Part shown: positions 33,852-45,974 of the stretch, in pieces
How positions within the stretch are numbered: position 1 is the stretch's first letter
How the letters are laid out: every line of letters begins with the position of its first letter
Assembly: GCA_021432605.1 (NCBI GenBank)
Contig: MU271143.1
Span: 2,985,277-3,049,276, forward strand
From: Coniochaeta sp. PMI_546
Lineage: Eukaryota; Ascomycota; Sordariomycetes; Coniochaetales; Coniochaetaceae
Direction of reading: 5' to 3'
DNA: 64,000 nucleotides
Translations under genes and position numbers: made by a program
The notes under the pieces: model-generated
Seen by the model: only the letters and a program-made list of their open reading frames with translations
Databases searched by the model: none
Told to the model about the DNA's origin: nothing

Positions 33852-35030
33852 TTACTTCGCGAAGAAGAATGTATTCCCGCCAGTATCGCGCCGGATTTCA
33901 TTCTGGTAGTCCTTCTCAGGATCGAACTCCTGCCAGACACTGGCAGGGTAAATGTGCTTGTTCCGCTCATACCATCTGCGATCCACAACCTTAGTATAGG
34001 TGGGATCGTCAGTCGCGCCCTCTAGGGTACTCAAGTCGACCAGGTCTTTGCCTCCGCTCTTGGATGGAATCGATATGGGATCGGTTGGCTTGTCTGCTTC
34101 CTTGAGCAGAGGCGCTTCAGCGCTATAGTCGAACAGACGCCGATTACCGGGATCAAGAGTCTTATTCATGATGAAAAAGTAGAACTCATAGTGCTGGAAT
34201 TGTTAGCAGGCGGTAGTGAGGAATGGAATTGGTACAGTCCCAAATAAACTCACGTGTGGAATGATAATAGTCCCCCGGACGAGCATCAAGTCATCAACTC
34301 CAACCCGAGCCCATTCTCTCCTAACATTGGCCGTCTTCTCACCACCAACCCCGAGGTCCGCGCCTACTTTCCTGCTCTTGTCGAGGAAGACCCAAATGAA
34401 GTCACCCTTTTTGACCCGAACAATCCCGCCAGGGATATTGGTGCCATCGTAGAAAACGAAAGGAATCGCAATCTCGGTAGCTTTGACTGCTGCCTGTAGC
34501 AAGAGGAACTGCTTGCGCAGAGCATGCCGCTCTGCGGCCTCGCGTCGGAGAGCTGCCTTAGTAAGGGCGCGAGGCACAATGGCGACAGAGGTGTTGACTA
34601 CCTTTACGCCGCCCGCCTTCTCCCCGCCCGCCGCAGTTTCCGCTTCCGGCTCCGGCTCCGTCCTCCGCTTCTTATCCGTTCGTAAGGTTGAGAGATTGTT
34701 GTCCCCAGAGTCCCCGACGGCTTCATCATCACCGAAAGATAGAAGGGCTTTGGTCCGTGGCTTCTTCTTCTTCTTCACCTGCTTCTCAGCTTCGCTGTGT
34801 TCGCTTACGTTGTTCGGCGTTGCATTGTTTGATCGATCTGGGGTGGACGTAGCATTCGTGTTCGTAACGGCCAAGGCAGCCTCGCGTGCTTCCTTCTCCT
34901 GCTGCTCTAGGACCTCTGCACGTCGTTTGCGGAAATCGGAAAGCGCAACAAGTCCGACGGTGTTCGTCGTCAATCGCTCATGCGTAGTCTTGTTGGATGG
35001 CGTGAATCGCGATGGCGGCACGCTCGACAT
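33852..35030 (-). CDS. XAP5/FAM50 family protein
   Basis: Nuclear protein of the XAP5 (FAM50A) family, linked to chromatin and spliceosome function in other eukaryotes. Exons 35030-34254 and 34193-33852 give 372 residues. The N-terminal third is low-complexity and basic, with a KKKKKPRTKALLSFGDD block that marks the family. The XAP5 core begins near residue 190 with IPFVFYDGTNIPGG and KKGDFIWVFLDKSRK. The junction rebuilds IIIPHHYEFYFFI, matching the family's IIPHHY.FY signature. The C-terminus carries KVVDRRWYERNKHIYPASVW. Minus-strand neighbour of the methyltransferase, 291 bp apart. Confidence 0.93.
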
Positions 35031-35321
35031 GATCAGTCCTCAAAGCGCGTGCTTCCATGAGCTCAGTATTCATGAAGGCCAGGGGGTGCAAGACAAGCAG
35101 CGGGTTTCAGGGTCACGCAAAGTCCAAATTGCCGCCCTCACAATACCTTACGTTTAGAGGTCGACTGGATGTTGGTGGGGCCTATTACGGGTTGGGGGCT
35201 AAAGTGTGGCTAGTGCACACCAGGCAGTCAGCGGGCCGAGGCTTTGAAGTGCACCGCCGACTCAATGTTAGTGAAAAGAGCCTTTCGTGTGGGATAAATC
35301 CTTGGCAGAAGTACGTGAATG

Positions 35322-36876
35322 CTAGAGTAAAGAATTTAGCTGGCTCCTGATGAACCCGGACAAGCTCTCGAACAGTCCCTGGTCATGGCCCTCCAACCAG
35401 CGGAGGCCAACTGTTGCCTCGAATCTCGAGACACGTACGCTGAGAAGAAAGCCTAGCTTACACATCTCTTCTGCATCTTCCGGGTGACGAGTAGATGCTG
35501 TATTCTCGACCCCCTGTTCTTCCAGTCGCTTCTGCTTTCTTCTCCAAGCCCTACCCCAGACATTCTCCCTCGCGCGGCCAATTCCCTGTAGTTTCTCCGT
35601 CTCCCACACCCAACTGATCAACTCCAGGGACGCCAATACCTCGGTGATCCTCTGAACCACCGGAGAGACACCATGATCAGCAGAGAAGCCGCAGATATCC
35701 ACCCAGGTGGCACATGGCAGGAGCGATCTCCATGTCCCGGCTTTCACCCCTCGTGCAGCCTTATCTGACGGCCGCATAGGGCCGAAGCTCCAACCGACCG
35801 CCCATCTCTTAGTCTTCTTTCCCTGTACAAATTCCGTCACAGCATAGTTGTCGATTCCGTGTTGTCGAAGCTTCTTAACGAACTCATGCAGACTCGGCAA
35901 CTTCCCAAACATGGACGTGTACCATTGGACGCGATCCCGGTAGAGAAGAGACTCCTGGAGCAGACGCCCTACGAAGGCCACTTCTCCACCCTCAACGACC
36001 ATCTCAACCGGAGCACCAGTACATGCTGAGTTTGGAGGACGGGCCTTCTTCTTGGCTGATTTGGCCAGATCAGCTTCCGATTCGTAGAATGGTGGGTTGG
36101 TCATGGTAAAGTCGACCTTGTCGACGTTGCAATCGTTGAGTGGCAGTAGATATCTGTCGTCCTTCGTCTTGGCAACGATTCGTATTCGATCTTCCAGTCC
36201 ATTGATCGACACGTTTCTGCGAGCATATTCAAGACTTTCGGGATCGACGTCTTGCGCAGTGTGAGCATTGTCTCGGGATGAGGCGTATGAATGCTCACCT
36301 GTAGCTAAAAAATGCCAAGGTCTTTGCGTGGCACCGAGCAAGGGATAGATGCAGCTAGCCCCTGTACCAATATCGATGCCCGTGAGCTTCCTTCCAGGCT
36401 CACTGTAGGATGTTGTGTCCATAAGCTCCTTTAGCCACAAGATGTAGTTATGGCGGTTCGGTATCTTGGTCAGCGCGTTAGTGAAGGAATCACATGCTGC
36501 ATGGAATCTGCTCACGGGAGGACAGAGCCGGTCACCAGGCAGCTCAATCTCGAGCCCGAAGTCAAGCTTGAGAAGGGTCTTGGTAAGCTGCAGAACTGCA
36601 GCAGGGTCTGCGAAGTCAAGTTGACCGTTGCCCTTCAGCCTGTCCACCCCGTCAGTCGTCTTCACTCTGGGCAAGCTGGGGCTGCTGGGAGACATGCATT
36701 GCAGCAAACTTGGCATCCTGCTTACTTAAACTTTTGAAGTCGACTTCTTTCGTGTAGAGATTGGCATAGTAGCTGTCCCTAGCGAAGGAACGATCCGATT
36801 CTGGAATTTCTCGATGAATAGATTGGCCCGACCTGACAACTACATCGTCCGGTGCTTTCCTTTTGTTGGAGTTCAT
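35322..36876 (-). CDS. mtl16: METTL16-type U6 snRNA / RNA m6A methyltransferase
   Basis: S-adenosylmethionine-dependent RNA adenosine N6-methyltransferase. Known members modify the U6 snRNA ACAGA box. Preferred exons are 36876-36698, 36639-36299 and 36250-35322, giving 482 residues. Exon 1 ends in YYANLYTKEVDFKSLSKQDA, the family's N-terminal block. Intron 1 (58 bp) has a GCATGT donor, a GACTGACG branch site and an ACAG acceptor; no GT donor keeps the frame. The SAM site is GIDIGTGASCIYPLL, and the catalytic motif is NPPF, near residue 225. Intron 2 (48 bp) is divisible by three and stop-free; removing it restores FLATDVDPESLEYARRNV, and keeping it gives 498 residues. Core identity is firm; the first junction is an inference. 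Confidence 0.9.
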
Positions 36877-37464
36877 CGCCACGACGTTGCCTCAGGTCCA
36901 TACCTTACCTGGTAGCTGGTTCACGGGTGTCCTGAATTCGAGGTCGGAGAAGATTTCGTCGCCCTCCAATCGAATGCTATGCAGATAGTTCAGCCCATAT
37001 CTGAGCCATCGTCCGGAAAGCTGCACACTCGGTAGAGGAGAGATGGGATCTACGTTGCGTCACGGAATGGTACCTCAGTAAAGTTGGAAACCCCGAGAAT
37101 TGGTGGCGTGCCGCCTACTTGCCCCACCATTGGTTCATCGCATCTGCCAGGGTGCCGGCATATACTGCGCGACATATATCTTGTTATCCAATCAATACAA
37201 GCAAAGCCACGACAACATTTGATCTCCCATGCTGCAGGTCCATCCGGCCTTCATGCGTGACCGCCGGCCCCATGTCCGGAGCCTTCGTATGGCTCACCGA
37301 CGTAACCTCTTAGGGGAGCTGCTCCGACAGGTTTGTCGTTCGCCGCCGAGCACTGCACAGCCATGCGTATTTAGGATGCATTGGCTGCTGCGATGTGATT
37401 TCATTCAGGTTCCATCAGTCCATCGCAGTTGTAGCCCCCCTGACACACCAGCGGCCAGCCAAAA
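36877..37464. other. divergent intergenic, mtl16 / phosphatase
   Basis: 588 bp between start codons on opposite strands. A GGTACC word occurs near 37069. No exon with a signal peptide that could be spliced to the phosphatase was found here. Confidence 0.5.
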
Positions 37465-38615
37465 ATGGGTAACAGCCAGTCCACCACCGTCGGTCCTGAG
37501 ACAATGTACACGGCCACAGCAGCTAGCTCCATCGCGCAGGCCGCCGCAACAGCTCTCACTCTGAGCCCGACGAGCAACGTGAAGGGGAAAACATTCGATC
37601 GCTTCGTCCAGATCTTCCTAGAGAATCAAGACTACAGCATCGCTGCTGGCGACCGTAGGCTCAAGCCCTTGCTCTTTAGACATACTCTCGATCTCTGTCT
37701 GACGGTCTCCGCTGCAGCAAACCTGGCTTATCTAGGAACGCTCGGCATTACTCTCACGAACTATTATGCCATCACCCATCCCTCACAGGTATGTCCGACA
37801 CCCCTCGATCCGGGATTGGTTGTCGGACTCTAATCGGCATGCACTGTAGCCCAACTATGTCGCCGCGGCTGGTGCCAGTACGCATGGGATTATCACCGAC
37901 GGTTTCCACCGCATCGGCTCTGACACCAAGAGCATAGTTGACCTCCTGGAGACTGCTGGCGTGAGCTGGGGCTTATACCAGGAAGACATGCCCTACTCCG
38001 GATTTGAAGGCGACTACACCAACCCCAAGACGGGCGCAAACGCCTACGTGCGGAAACACAAGTAATACTCGGTGTCCTTCTCATCAGAGTATCAACAGTA
38101 TGCTAATACCGCGGACAGCCCCCTCATGAGCTACGACTCTGTGACATCCGATGTCAACCGCCTGGCGAGGTCCAAGAATTTTACCATGTTCTATAAGGAT
38201 CTCACTGCCAATGCCCTTCCTCAGTGGATGTTCATCACTCCAAACATGAGTATGGTTATTGGCAGAATCAACAAGAGAAATATCGGCTGCTAACTGTGTG
38301 CCAGCGAATGATGGCCATGATACCTCGGTAACGGCAGCTGGTCAATGGGCGAGAGATTTCCTGATACCACTTATGTCCAACAAAAACTTCAACACTGACA
38401 GGACTCTCGTGATCCTTACATTCGACGAATGTTCGAATTATTTATCGCCTAATCGAGTCTACGCCGTCCTACTCGGCGGCGCCGTCCCAAGCATAAAGGT
38501 TGGGACGACTAACGACACAAAATTCAATCATTACAGCCTCACCAAAACCGTCGAGGACAATTGGGGCTTGGGTGATCTCGGCGAGAACGATGTAGGCGCG
38601 AGCTCATTTTTTTGA
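37465..38615 (+). CDS. phosphoesterase-family acid phosphatase, no visible signal peptide
   Basis: Phosphate monoester hydrolase of the phosphoesterase family (fungal acid phosphatase type). Exons 37465-37654, 37718-37788, 37850-38061, 38119-38249 and 38305-38615 give 304 residues. Every junction rebuilds family sequence: AAGD|PNLAYLG, THPSQ|PNYVAA, VRKHN|PLMSYDS and ITPNM|TNDGHDTS. The end matches EDNWGLGDLGENDV. The in-frame TAA at 38062-38064 sits inside the intron, so the gene is intact. Family members are normally secreted and have a signal peptide, but this model starts MGNSQSTTVGPETMYT, directly before the conserved IAQAAATALTLSP. The MGxxxS start resembles an N-myristoylation site. 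An unseen upstream exon is the alternative. Confidence 0.9.
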
Positions 38616-38775
38616 GCGGCAATCTGCAACAAAGGAACTAGAGGGTGTGGTCAACCTGTCTCTAGAATTGGGATAAGACCCGAGCACGCCACGGAGAATA
38701 TGGTAGCGTCCTGGATTGGCACGTTGCGTAGTTTTCGGGGGCTGTCAGATATCCCTCCGAAGGAGGCTGGCATTT

Positions 38776-40027
38776 TCACTTAAACTCGCTTGGAATTATG
38801 TTGGCTCTCCGCATCCGATCCCAGACACCGCCCCAAGCTACTATTGGCGCTCTCTCCTCTTTGAAGCCCGCCTCGTCATACATCTTTGACATATCATACT
38901 GACGATCCGTGTCGAACTGTGTGAGGAGAAAATACTCGAAGCCGGGAAAGATTCGGGGATTGTCGGCGTGTCCCGTCTGCAGCCCGTACTTCTGCTCCAT
39001 CTTGTTCCATGTCTCGATGTTGTCGCGAATGTACTTTCGTACCTCTACAGGATTATCCTCGGGCAGTTTGACGCCCTTGAGTCCAAAATACTCGCAGAAG
39101 ACGGGCCACTTCTCACTCCAGCTTCTGGGATTCCTTTCATCAGCGACATTGAATGCCTCGCCCTTTCTGTTCTTCCAGGGACTCGTCGTTGCGATATGGA
39201 GAGTCTGGCGTGCAATCATGTCGGAGCTTGAATCGATGCTGAGCGCTTTCCAACTTGCTTCGGTGCCAGGAAAGGGGGACTCGGCACCCTGTCCGTCAAT
39301 TTCACGCCTCAGGCTCAGATAGATACCCATCACAGTGCCAAGAGAGTAGAAATTCTGATTAGGCACAAATCCGATGATGATGTCGGGCCGTGTGTCGGCC
39401 CAGCCCCAGCGCTTGTTGGCGGCGAACTGGGTAAGCCAGTCGATCTGCGGGTTGTAGAAGAGGTTCTCGGCGTGCGGCGATGGGAGCCTAGGCAGCTTCT
39501 CCGAGAGTGGCGGCGTCATGATGGCCGGCCGGTCGTGCAGGAGGTGGCAGCCGTAATGCTTGGCGCCTGTTTGCAAGACAACGAATTCAAGTGCGGGCGA
39601 GAGCCTGTCTATCGCGATTGTGGCACGCTGGAACATCTCCACGGCATCCTTTAGCTCGGCCTGCACGTCAGCCTGCGCCTTATATGCTGTGAGGTCGTGT
39701 TAGCTGATGGGCTGACCATGGAACCTTCCTCGAGAGCAGCACACCAAGGTATATCATATGAGTTATTGACCCAATTCCAGGAACTCTGGCATTCAGAGTA
39801 TCCTCCAAGTCTTGCTGGCTGCCGGCTAGAATGTCGACCCCTGAGACGATGGACAACCTCGTGTCTCTTGGCCATTGTGACTGTTCCAGGCTCAATGGTC
39901 TGTTGGTTAAAGCCACAACTCCACCCCAGATGCCTGGTCTCGGATAGTCTTCCAAGATCTCGTTGACCATGGCCCAGCCAGACACACCGCTGGCTCCAAA
40001 GATCAATGCCCTGTTTTCTCCCGACAT
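38776..40027 (-). CDS. PRISE-like reductase (5-beta-reductase/iridoid synthase-like SDR)
   Basis: NAD(P)H-dependent reductase of the extended SDR fold, related to progesterone 5-beta-reductase and iridoid synthase. Exons 40027-39745 and 39686-38776 give 397 residues. The N-terminal nucleotide loop is IFGASGVSGWA at about 9-19. The intron (58 bp, GTGTGC donor) joins HMIYL to AYKAQADVQAE, the family's TH..Y.AYK block. Further family blocks are VLQTGAKHYG, RPDIIIGFVPNQNFYSLGTV and FNVADERNPRSWSEKWP, where NVADERNPRSW is a strong signature. Fungal members occur in secondary metabolism and as free genes; nothing here points to a cluster. The substrate is unknown. Confidence 0.92.
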
Positions 40028-43000
40028 CGTGTGTTTAATTTGGGGGTTCTAAAATTTCGTTTTGACCTACTATGTGAATGTCGGATCAACGTCCTTTCCA
40101 ACATTGGAAACGACGGCGCATATATAGTCGAACTGGTCAAAGTGTGGATATTTAACACGGCTAAGGCTTCCGGGTTGGATTGGTCACTGGTGGGGGTTGT
40201 GTGTGCGGAGTGAGTCGCAGCGCTCTTTACGAGGGAGATGTTTTCCGGGAGGTCTACATGCCGAAATCAACGACGCCTGGCACGCCTTGGCATGCGATAC
40301 AAAGCATATCACCGATGTGATGTTCGTATAATAGTAGCATAGAAGGTCTGAAGATGTTAAATCTAAACGAATCTTCTCTTCTACGTCTGCAAACACCATG
40401 ATAAATAAGGTAGTGTCCGGTGTCCTGAAAGGCGCCGTGGTCTGATATCCAGATAGTCTGCGTTCTTCACCAAGACGAACTAGAGATCGGACCTGCAGAG
40501 TGTATTGTTTCTCTGTAAGGGTTCTCAAACCAATGATGTCGCGACTAGTCGATAGACGTCCAAGTAGTGCATCCTGGCGGATCTCTTAACCGCATGATTG
40601 CTTGGCATGCTTATCCTGCCGGGTTTGGGTTGCCTTGCCTCACTTTGGTATTGCCACAGGAGGGAACAGTCAAGACAAGACCATGTGTCCCCTACGCACG
40701 AGCAGCTGAGCTGTGCGGATGTGTCGCTATACTGCACGACGGGTTCCTGGCTAATGCATTGGAGTATAAGACGCAGGCGAAAGAACATATTGTGTAGAAG
40801 TCAGCAGCAACATGCAAAACGCAGACACATGATTTTCTCGCCATTGCCACCAGAGCAGCACAGGCGAGTAGCCCTTCTTGCCTAATCTAGGTAAGGATTT
40901 TTTACATAAGTGCTTACAAGGAAACCTCGAGGGTGCGGTAAATAAACGTACCTTTTGAGCTAGCCAGAGGTGGTGATAGTACGATGATGTTCCTATGTGC
41001 TGTGAGGTACACCCACTATCCCCGCTCCTTGAACCAAAGTCCAGCGACCTCAGGTACGTTCTACTACCTTATGTTATGCATTACTATATAAGGTAACCTT
41101 ACCTAAACTGTAGCTTGTCCAGTCGATGCACTTCAATTGTTCAAGGAGATTCACATTCCCCGGAATTCTACCACACACAACCACATGATGACAAGAAAGA
41201 ACCTGGCAAAACACCAAAATAGCACTAGGATTTAGTGAAGTCGTGCCGACCCTAGCTCAAGGCCACATTCACTTCACACGGGACTCTCCAAGCCCTTTAT
41301 CAGGTAGTGAGTGGTGATAGCTGTAACCCCTTGAATCACCACAGGAACGAGACGCAGTTGCGGACCGACTTGATCGGCCATGACAAGAAGTTCGTGGCGC
41401 TCATCGGTGTACACTTTGTGTGTGACCAGAGTATGCCATGCTACAAAAAGAATGAAAAAGGTCAATATGAACAGCCGCATCACGGTGGGACCGGACATTC
41501 ACCGTTGCGTAAACCCTGACTACAGCAGCGTCAATGGTTCGACCGGTCCGGTGAATCATACCGCGCTTTCAGACAATGATGAGTCGGCTGATGACTGAGA
41601 TGGCTGCTGCTGCGGTTGAGCTTCTGATGTCAACGAAGTACATCAGGAGTACGGAGAATAGGTCATATCTGTGACAATGGACTTCAAGAACAACAAAGGC
41701 AAGGCAAAACACCTTCGCGTGACTAAGTTGCGTGACTCAGTTGGACGCTGACTCAGGATTCAATAAGGAACGCCCGGAGCAGGTGCCCGGCAAAGATGAA
41801 GATGGACAAGAAGACAGGAGCAGCGGCCTCACAGGGAGTAAGAGTCCTCCCGACTTGCGCCAGGAAGTATGCCTCATCCTGTCGCCTGTAGTTCTTGGTG
41901 TCGCATTCGCGGGCATTCACAGGTCGTGATTCAAGCCAACGTCTCGTAAAAGAGGTGGTGAAATTCACGAGCCATTCTTATCTGCAGCGGACTTCCAAGG
42001 TCCTCCTAGAACCAGCAAACCCCTTACGGCTGAAGCCATTAGTGAGGTGATAAAATACCCGCTATACAATGGCATCGGCTGGCGAGCTTGGTACGGCTTG
42101 GGTAACTTGAAAGCGAGCTCCAGAAGATCCTCGATATCTCATATCTGCCATGCTTGGCGTGGCATCCTTCTCCTCCTGAATGAGGCCGAGGTTTCCCTAG
42201 AAAGACGCAACATGTATAACATTCACCGAAACGATCTTGTGAGCATATCCCTTCGTCAACTTGAATACCTCCCAGGAGCCCCGTTTCTCTCAACGGAATG
42301 TGTTGAGGTAAGTGCTGGTCAAGCCTTGGTCGTGCCTTCACACGTGGTAGAATATAAATTGAAAAGCCTACCCAGACCTTCGACGGTGCCTTCCACTCGG
42401 GCATTCGCATCACTTTACGCTACGATAGCCTCGATCACAGGACCAAGAAGATCATTTTCAAGATGTTTGCCAAGCGTGTTTGCGTCCTTGAGAAGATAGA
42501 CGTCATGCCGTTCGTGGAAGAGGAGTTTGATACTTCAGCACGCTATGAGCTCAATGGTCACCAGACCAAAAATACAGACCACACAGCGTAGACTCTTGCA
42601 GTTAATAAAGGAGAGGCTCTATCCACAAGCCTCATTATACAGCTACTTGAGGTTTAGATGAGCTTTGTTCGTAAGCTCAAGTAAGGAACGGCCTAACAGG
42701 ATGCCATGAGGAGCTATTTCTGAACTTCCGAGGATGTGACTCAGACTGAGACCCAATGCAGCGGCTAGACATATAGCTCTGTCTATATCTGTCACCGTAG
42801 AGCAGCAATGATCGACCTTGGCGTTCAGGCGTTATGAGGAGTTGTCAGCGGATGGTACGATCGCAAGATCGCTAGGATATCGGGGGCAGGTTGGCGTCTC
42901 TAAGAACCGCGTATTGCTTCCGGCTGGCAATAGTATTTACGGCACAAACATGTCCTCTGGATGGTCCTCGTCCTTACGATTGCGGACCTCCGCACACAGG

Positions 43001-43868
43001 TTGTCAGGCCATGCCTCACAGTGATGACATCCAGAGCATAGGATGCGTGTCCTCAAGGACATCTGATTTCCATATATAGCGTTCAATCAACCAACAGCGA
43101 GGTATAACTCTGAGAGCTGATTTGCCTTCTAGCGTGTGTCTTCGACATCTTCTATGGGAGTGTTGAACGTCGCCACCCTGTGGAGTTCGAATACGTCTGA
43201 ACCTGTACCTGTAATCATTGGACGACCGGGCATTCGATGGTCAGCGACCAGGCGAGACAACCAGACGCTGATACAACGTGAACATCGATAGCTAAGGTCC
43301 TGCACGTGGTCAGAGGCCTGGGAAGATCCAAGAGCGAATCCCACGCGAATGCGACGAGCGATCGAATGAGGATTAAATTATGCTAATTAAGTCAGTGAGT
43401 TCTTGGCCACAACACTATCTGTGATCTTACATATTTTGTAAAGTCTGCACTTTCAAGTCCGTCTTGAATATGTACAAAGTTAAGGTTCGGGTTGAAGTCC
43501 TCCGGTGGATTCACGGGGCTTGATAGCATACTAAAACATGTAAGCTACTATAGTGGTACTCTAGCGACGCACCAGTTATGCAATTATGCATACACACCAC
43601 GCAATCATCCTGACTCCCCCTGCCTCCAGGTTGGTGCTTTAGCCCCGGCCCCTCTTTTCTGGCGATCGACGTCATAAGCACAATGGCGCCAAGCTCTCCA
43701 AACAAGGAGCTAAGAAGCATCCTCAAGGTTCCAGTGCAAATTTCCAGACAGTCACCTGTTTCTGTTTACATTTGGCTTCTGTATCCTATCAAGCCCTTTG
43801 CGTGTCCACTACAAAGTTCTTGAGATTCACGGGTGCCGTCCTCTGTGACAGCTAAGGGGAACAGGAAG
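40028..43868. other. gene-poor spacer, 3.8 kb
   Basis: No gene can be supported. It has many short open frames without motifs. A minus-strand frame at 41753-41968 and another at 41274-41498 each have one hydrophobic segment, but no splice model links them. GGTAC/GTACC-type words (ataaggtaaccttacct) cluster near 41091-41107. No terminal repeats or transposase motifs were found. Confidence 0.45.
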
Positions 43869-45974
43869 ATGCCAAGCAGGTTCAACTTGAAGCGTCTTCT
43901 GGGCTGGGAGAATCACCCCAGTCATGACCACAACGACCACTGGTGGCACGAATCCCGCCAACGACGTGAGTCTTTTCTATGGAACCTTCTCCGTCAGAAC
44001 GATCAGTAGCTGACTACCTGTATGTCATTGGAATATCGAAGTCCTTCCAGCCTACACACACGAGTCGGTCGAGTCCGCGATTCCGGCACCGAATGTGACA
44101 AAAGTTGCACTTAGACTCCGCCACTTGATCGAGGAGTGCGTGCCATGCGAGCTCGAGGAGGACCAGATCACACGCCCGCACAGCAAAATCATCACTAAGA
44201 AGGTCATCCAGGCTGCCAGGGAAGCTGGAGGCAGTGAACACCGTGCGTGTGTTGTCTACTGTCTCCTCATCAATAAAAGATGGTGGAAGCATCAATCCTT
44301 GGTTGAACTCTGGGATGCCGACCTTCACAGAGTTAGAGCAGTGGCATGCGAGGTGATTGCTAAAGCCATGTTGGTACCCTTATATTACTCAAAACCCTTC
44401 GCTTGCCTGCTAATAAATTTTGGTTTCTCGCAGCATTGAAACCGAGGATGACGTGTCTTATCTGCTCCACGCCGTCCTGCTCAAGCGATACTCGATCATG
44501 GTTGGAGGTCGTGCAACTCCGCCGTCGAATGTCATTGAGAAGGCCGTGGACATGCACGCCCTGCGCGTTATTGCCACGTCAGGTTATCAGAAATGCATCA
44601 ACTACCTTTGGAGAGGTTGGCTTGTGCAAGATGAAAATGACCCTGCCAGCTTTGTCGACTACAAGGACAAGGATAACGTCTCATTCCTTGCGCACCTCGA
44701 CCCAGACCGCATGAGAGCTCCAATGTACCAGAATGCTGCTCAGATGATGTTCTCACTGATATACCTGAGTCTCTACACCGGTGCTATTAACACGGTCAAT
44801 CCCGGCGGTGACGTCGACATTGTAGAGGCGCTGCTCTATATCTTCACCCTCGGGTTTATATTTGACGAAATTACCAAGTTCTGGAAGGCTGGCTATCATA
44901 TTCTCGGCTTCTGGAATGCCTTCAACAACTTGCTCTACGGCCTGCTCACCGTGAGCCTGGTACTGCGGTTTATCGCTTTCAGCCATTCCGCCGAGGATCC
45001 GGATGGCTTGCGACACCACTACAACACCCTGAGCTACAATTTCTTGGCTGTTAGCGCTCCGATGTTCTGGATACGTCTTCTTCTATACCTAGACAGTTAC
45101 CGCTTCTTTGGGGCAATGCTAGTGGTTCTCAAGGTGATGATGAAGGAGTCCATCATTTTTTTTGCCCTTCTCTTCGTCATCATCGTCGGCTTTTTGCAGT
45201 CCTTTATCGGACTGGACTACGCCGACGACCAGGTAGCAGGCGATGTTGCTTTCATCATCAAGTCCATGGCGAATGCAATCATGCAATCTCCTGATTTCAG
45301 CGGTTTCGATAAGTTCCAGCATCCATTTGGACTGATTCTTTATTACTGCTTTACCTTTATCGTGATGGTAAGGCACCTGACTCGTTGCCGCAATACTTGG
45401 CTGCTCGCTCACACAAACACAGGTCATCCTTCTCAACATTCTCATTGCCCTTTACAACTCAGCCTACGAGGATATATACGATAACGCTAACGACGAGTTC
45501 CTCGCCCTCTTCTCGCAAAAGACTATGCAATTTGTCCGAGCCCCGGATGAGAACGTCTTCATCCCGCCGTTCAACCTCATCGAGGTATTTCTGCTTGCCA
45601 TCCCTTTAGAATGGTGGATGAGCAAGAAGCGATATGAGCGCCTCAACGACATTGTCATGGGCATCATTTACTTCCCTCTCCTCCTTGCTGCTGCATACTT
45701 TGAAATGCGGACCGCTCAGGATATCAGGACCAATCGATCGCGCGGCGACGAAGATGATGATACGGTGGAAGAATGGGAGCAAATGGCAGCGGAGGTTGAT
45801 TTCGAGGCTGACGGATGGAACAAGCACGTTGACACCGCCAAGCCTAACGTTGAGGAGGACACTGCTGTCCTCGAGGTCAGGAAACTGCAAATCGAGGTTG
45901 AGAAGTTGAAAGAGATGATAGGACAGCTATACGAGGCTGTCAATACTGGGCAAGGGAATGGCTCCCAGTCCTAG
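43869..45974 (+). CDS. YVC1: vacuolar TRP-type cation channel Yvc1 (TRPY)
   Basis: Calcium-release channel of the fungal vacuole. Exons 43869-43965, 44042-44369, 44434-45367 and 45423-45974 give 636 residues. Residues about 1-250 are the cytosolic linker region (LRHLIEECVPCELEEDQITR), including AKAI|IETEDD at the second junction. Six membrane spans follow. The pore region has FIIKSMANAIMQSPDFSGFD, then the S6 helix, whose end VILLNILIALYNSAYEDIYD is built by the last exon. The tail has an acidic cluster (SRGDEDDDTVEEWE), as in yeast Yvc1, where it binds Ca2+, and a terminal coiled coil (EVRKLQIEVEKLKEMIGQLYE). The second intron uses a weak GTTGGT donor, the only one in phase. Confidence 0.94.

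Noticed and set aside
34483-35157. 224-codon plus-strand open frame
   Set aside because: Antisense to the XAP5 gene; composition reflects its charged low-complexity region.
38062-38064. In-frame TAA that seems to break the acid phosphatase
   Set aside because: It is part of a GTAATA donor. Splicing 38062-38118 rebuilds VRKHNPLMSYDS, so the gene is intact.
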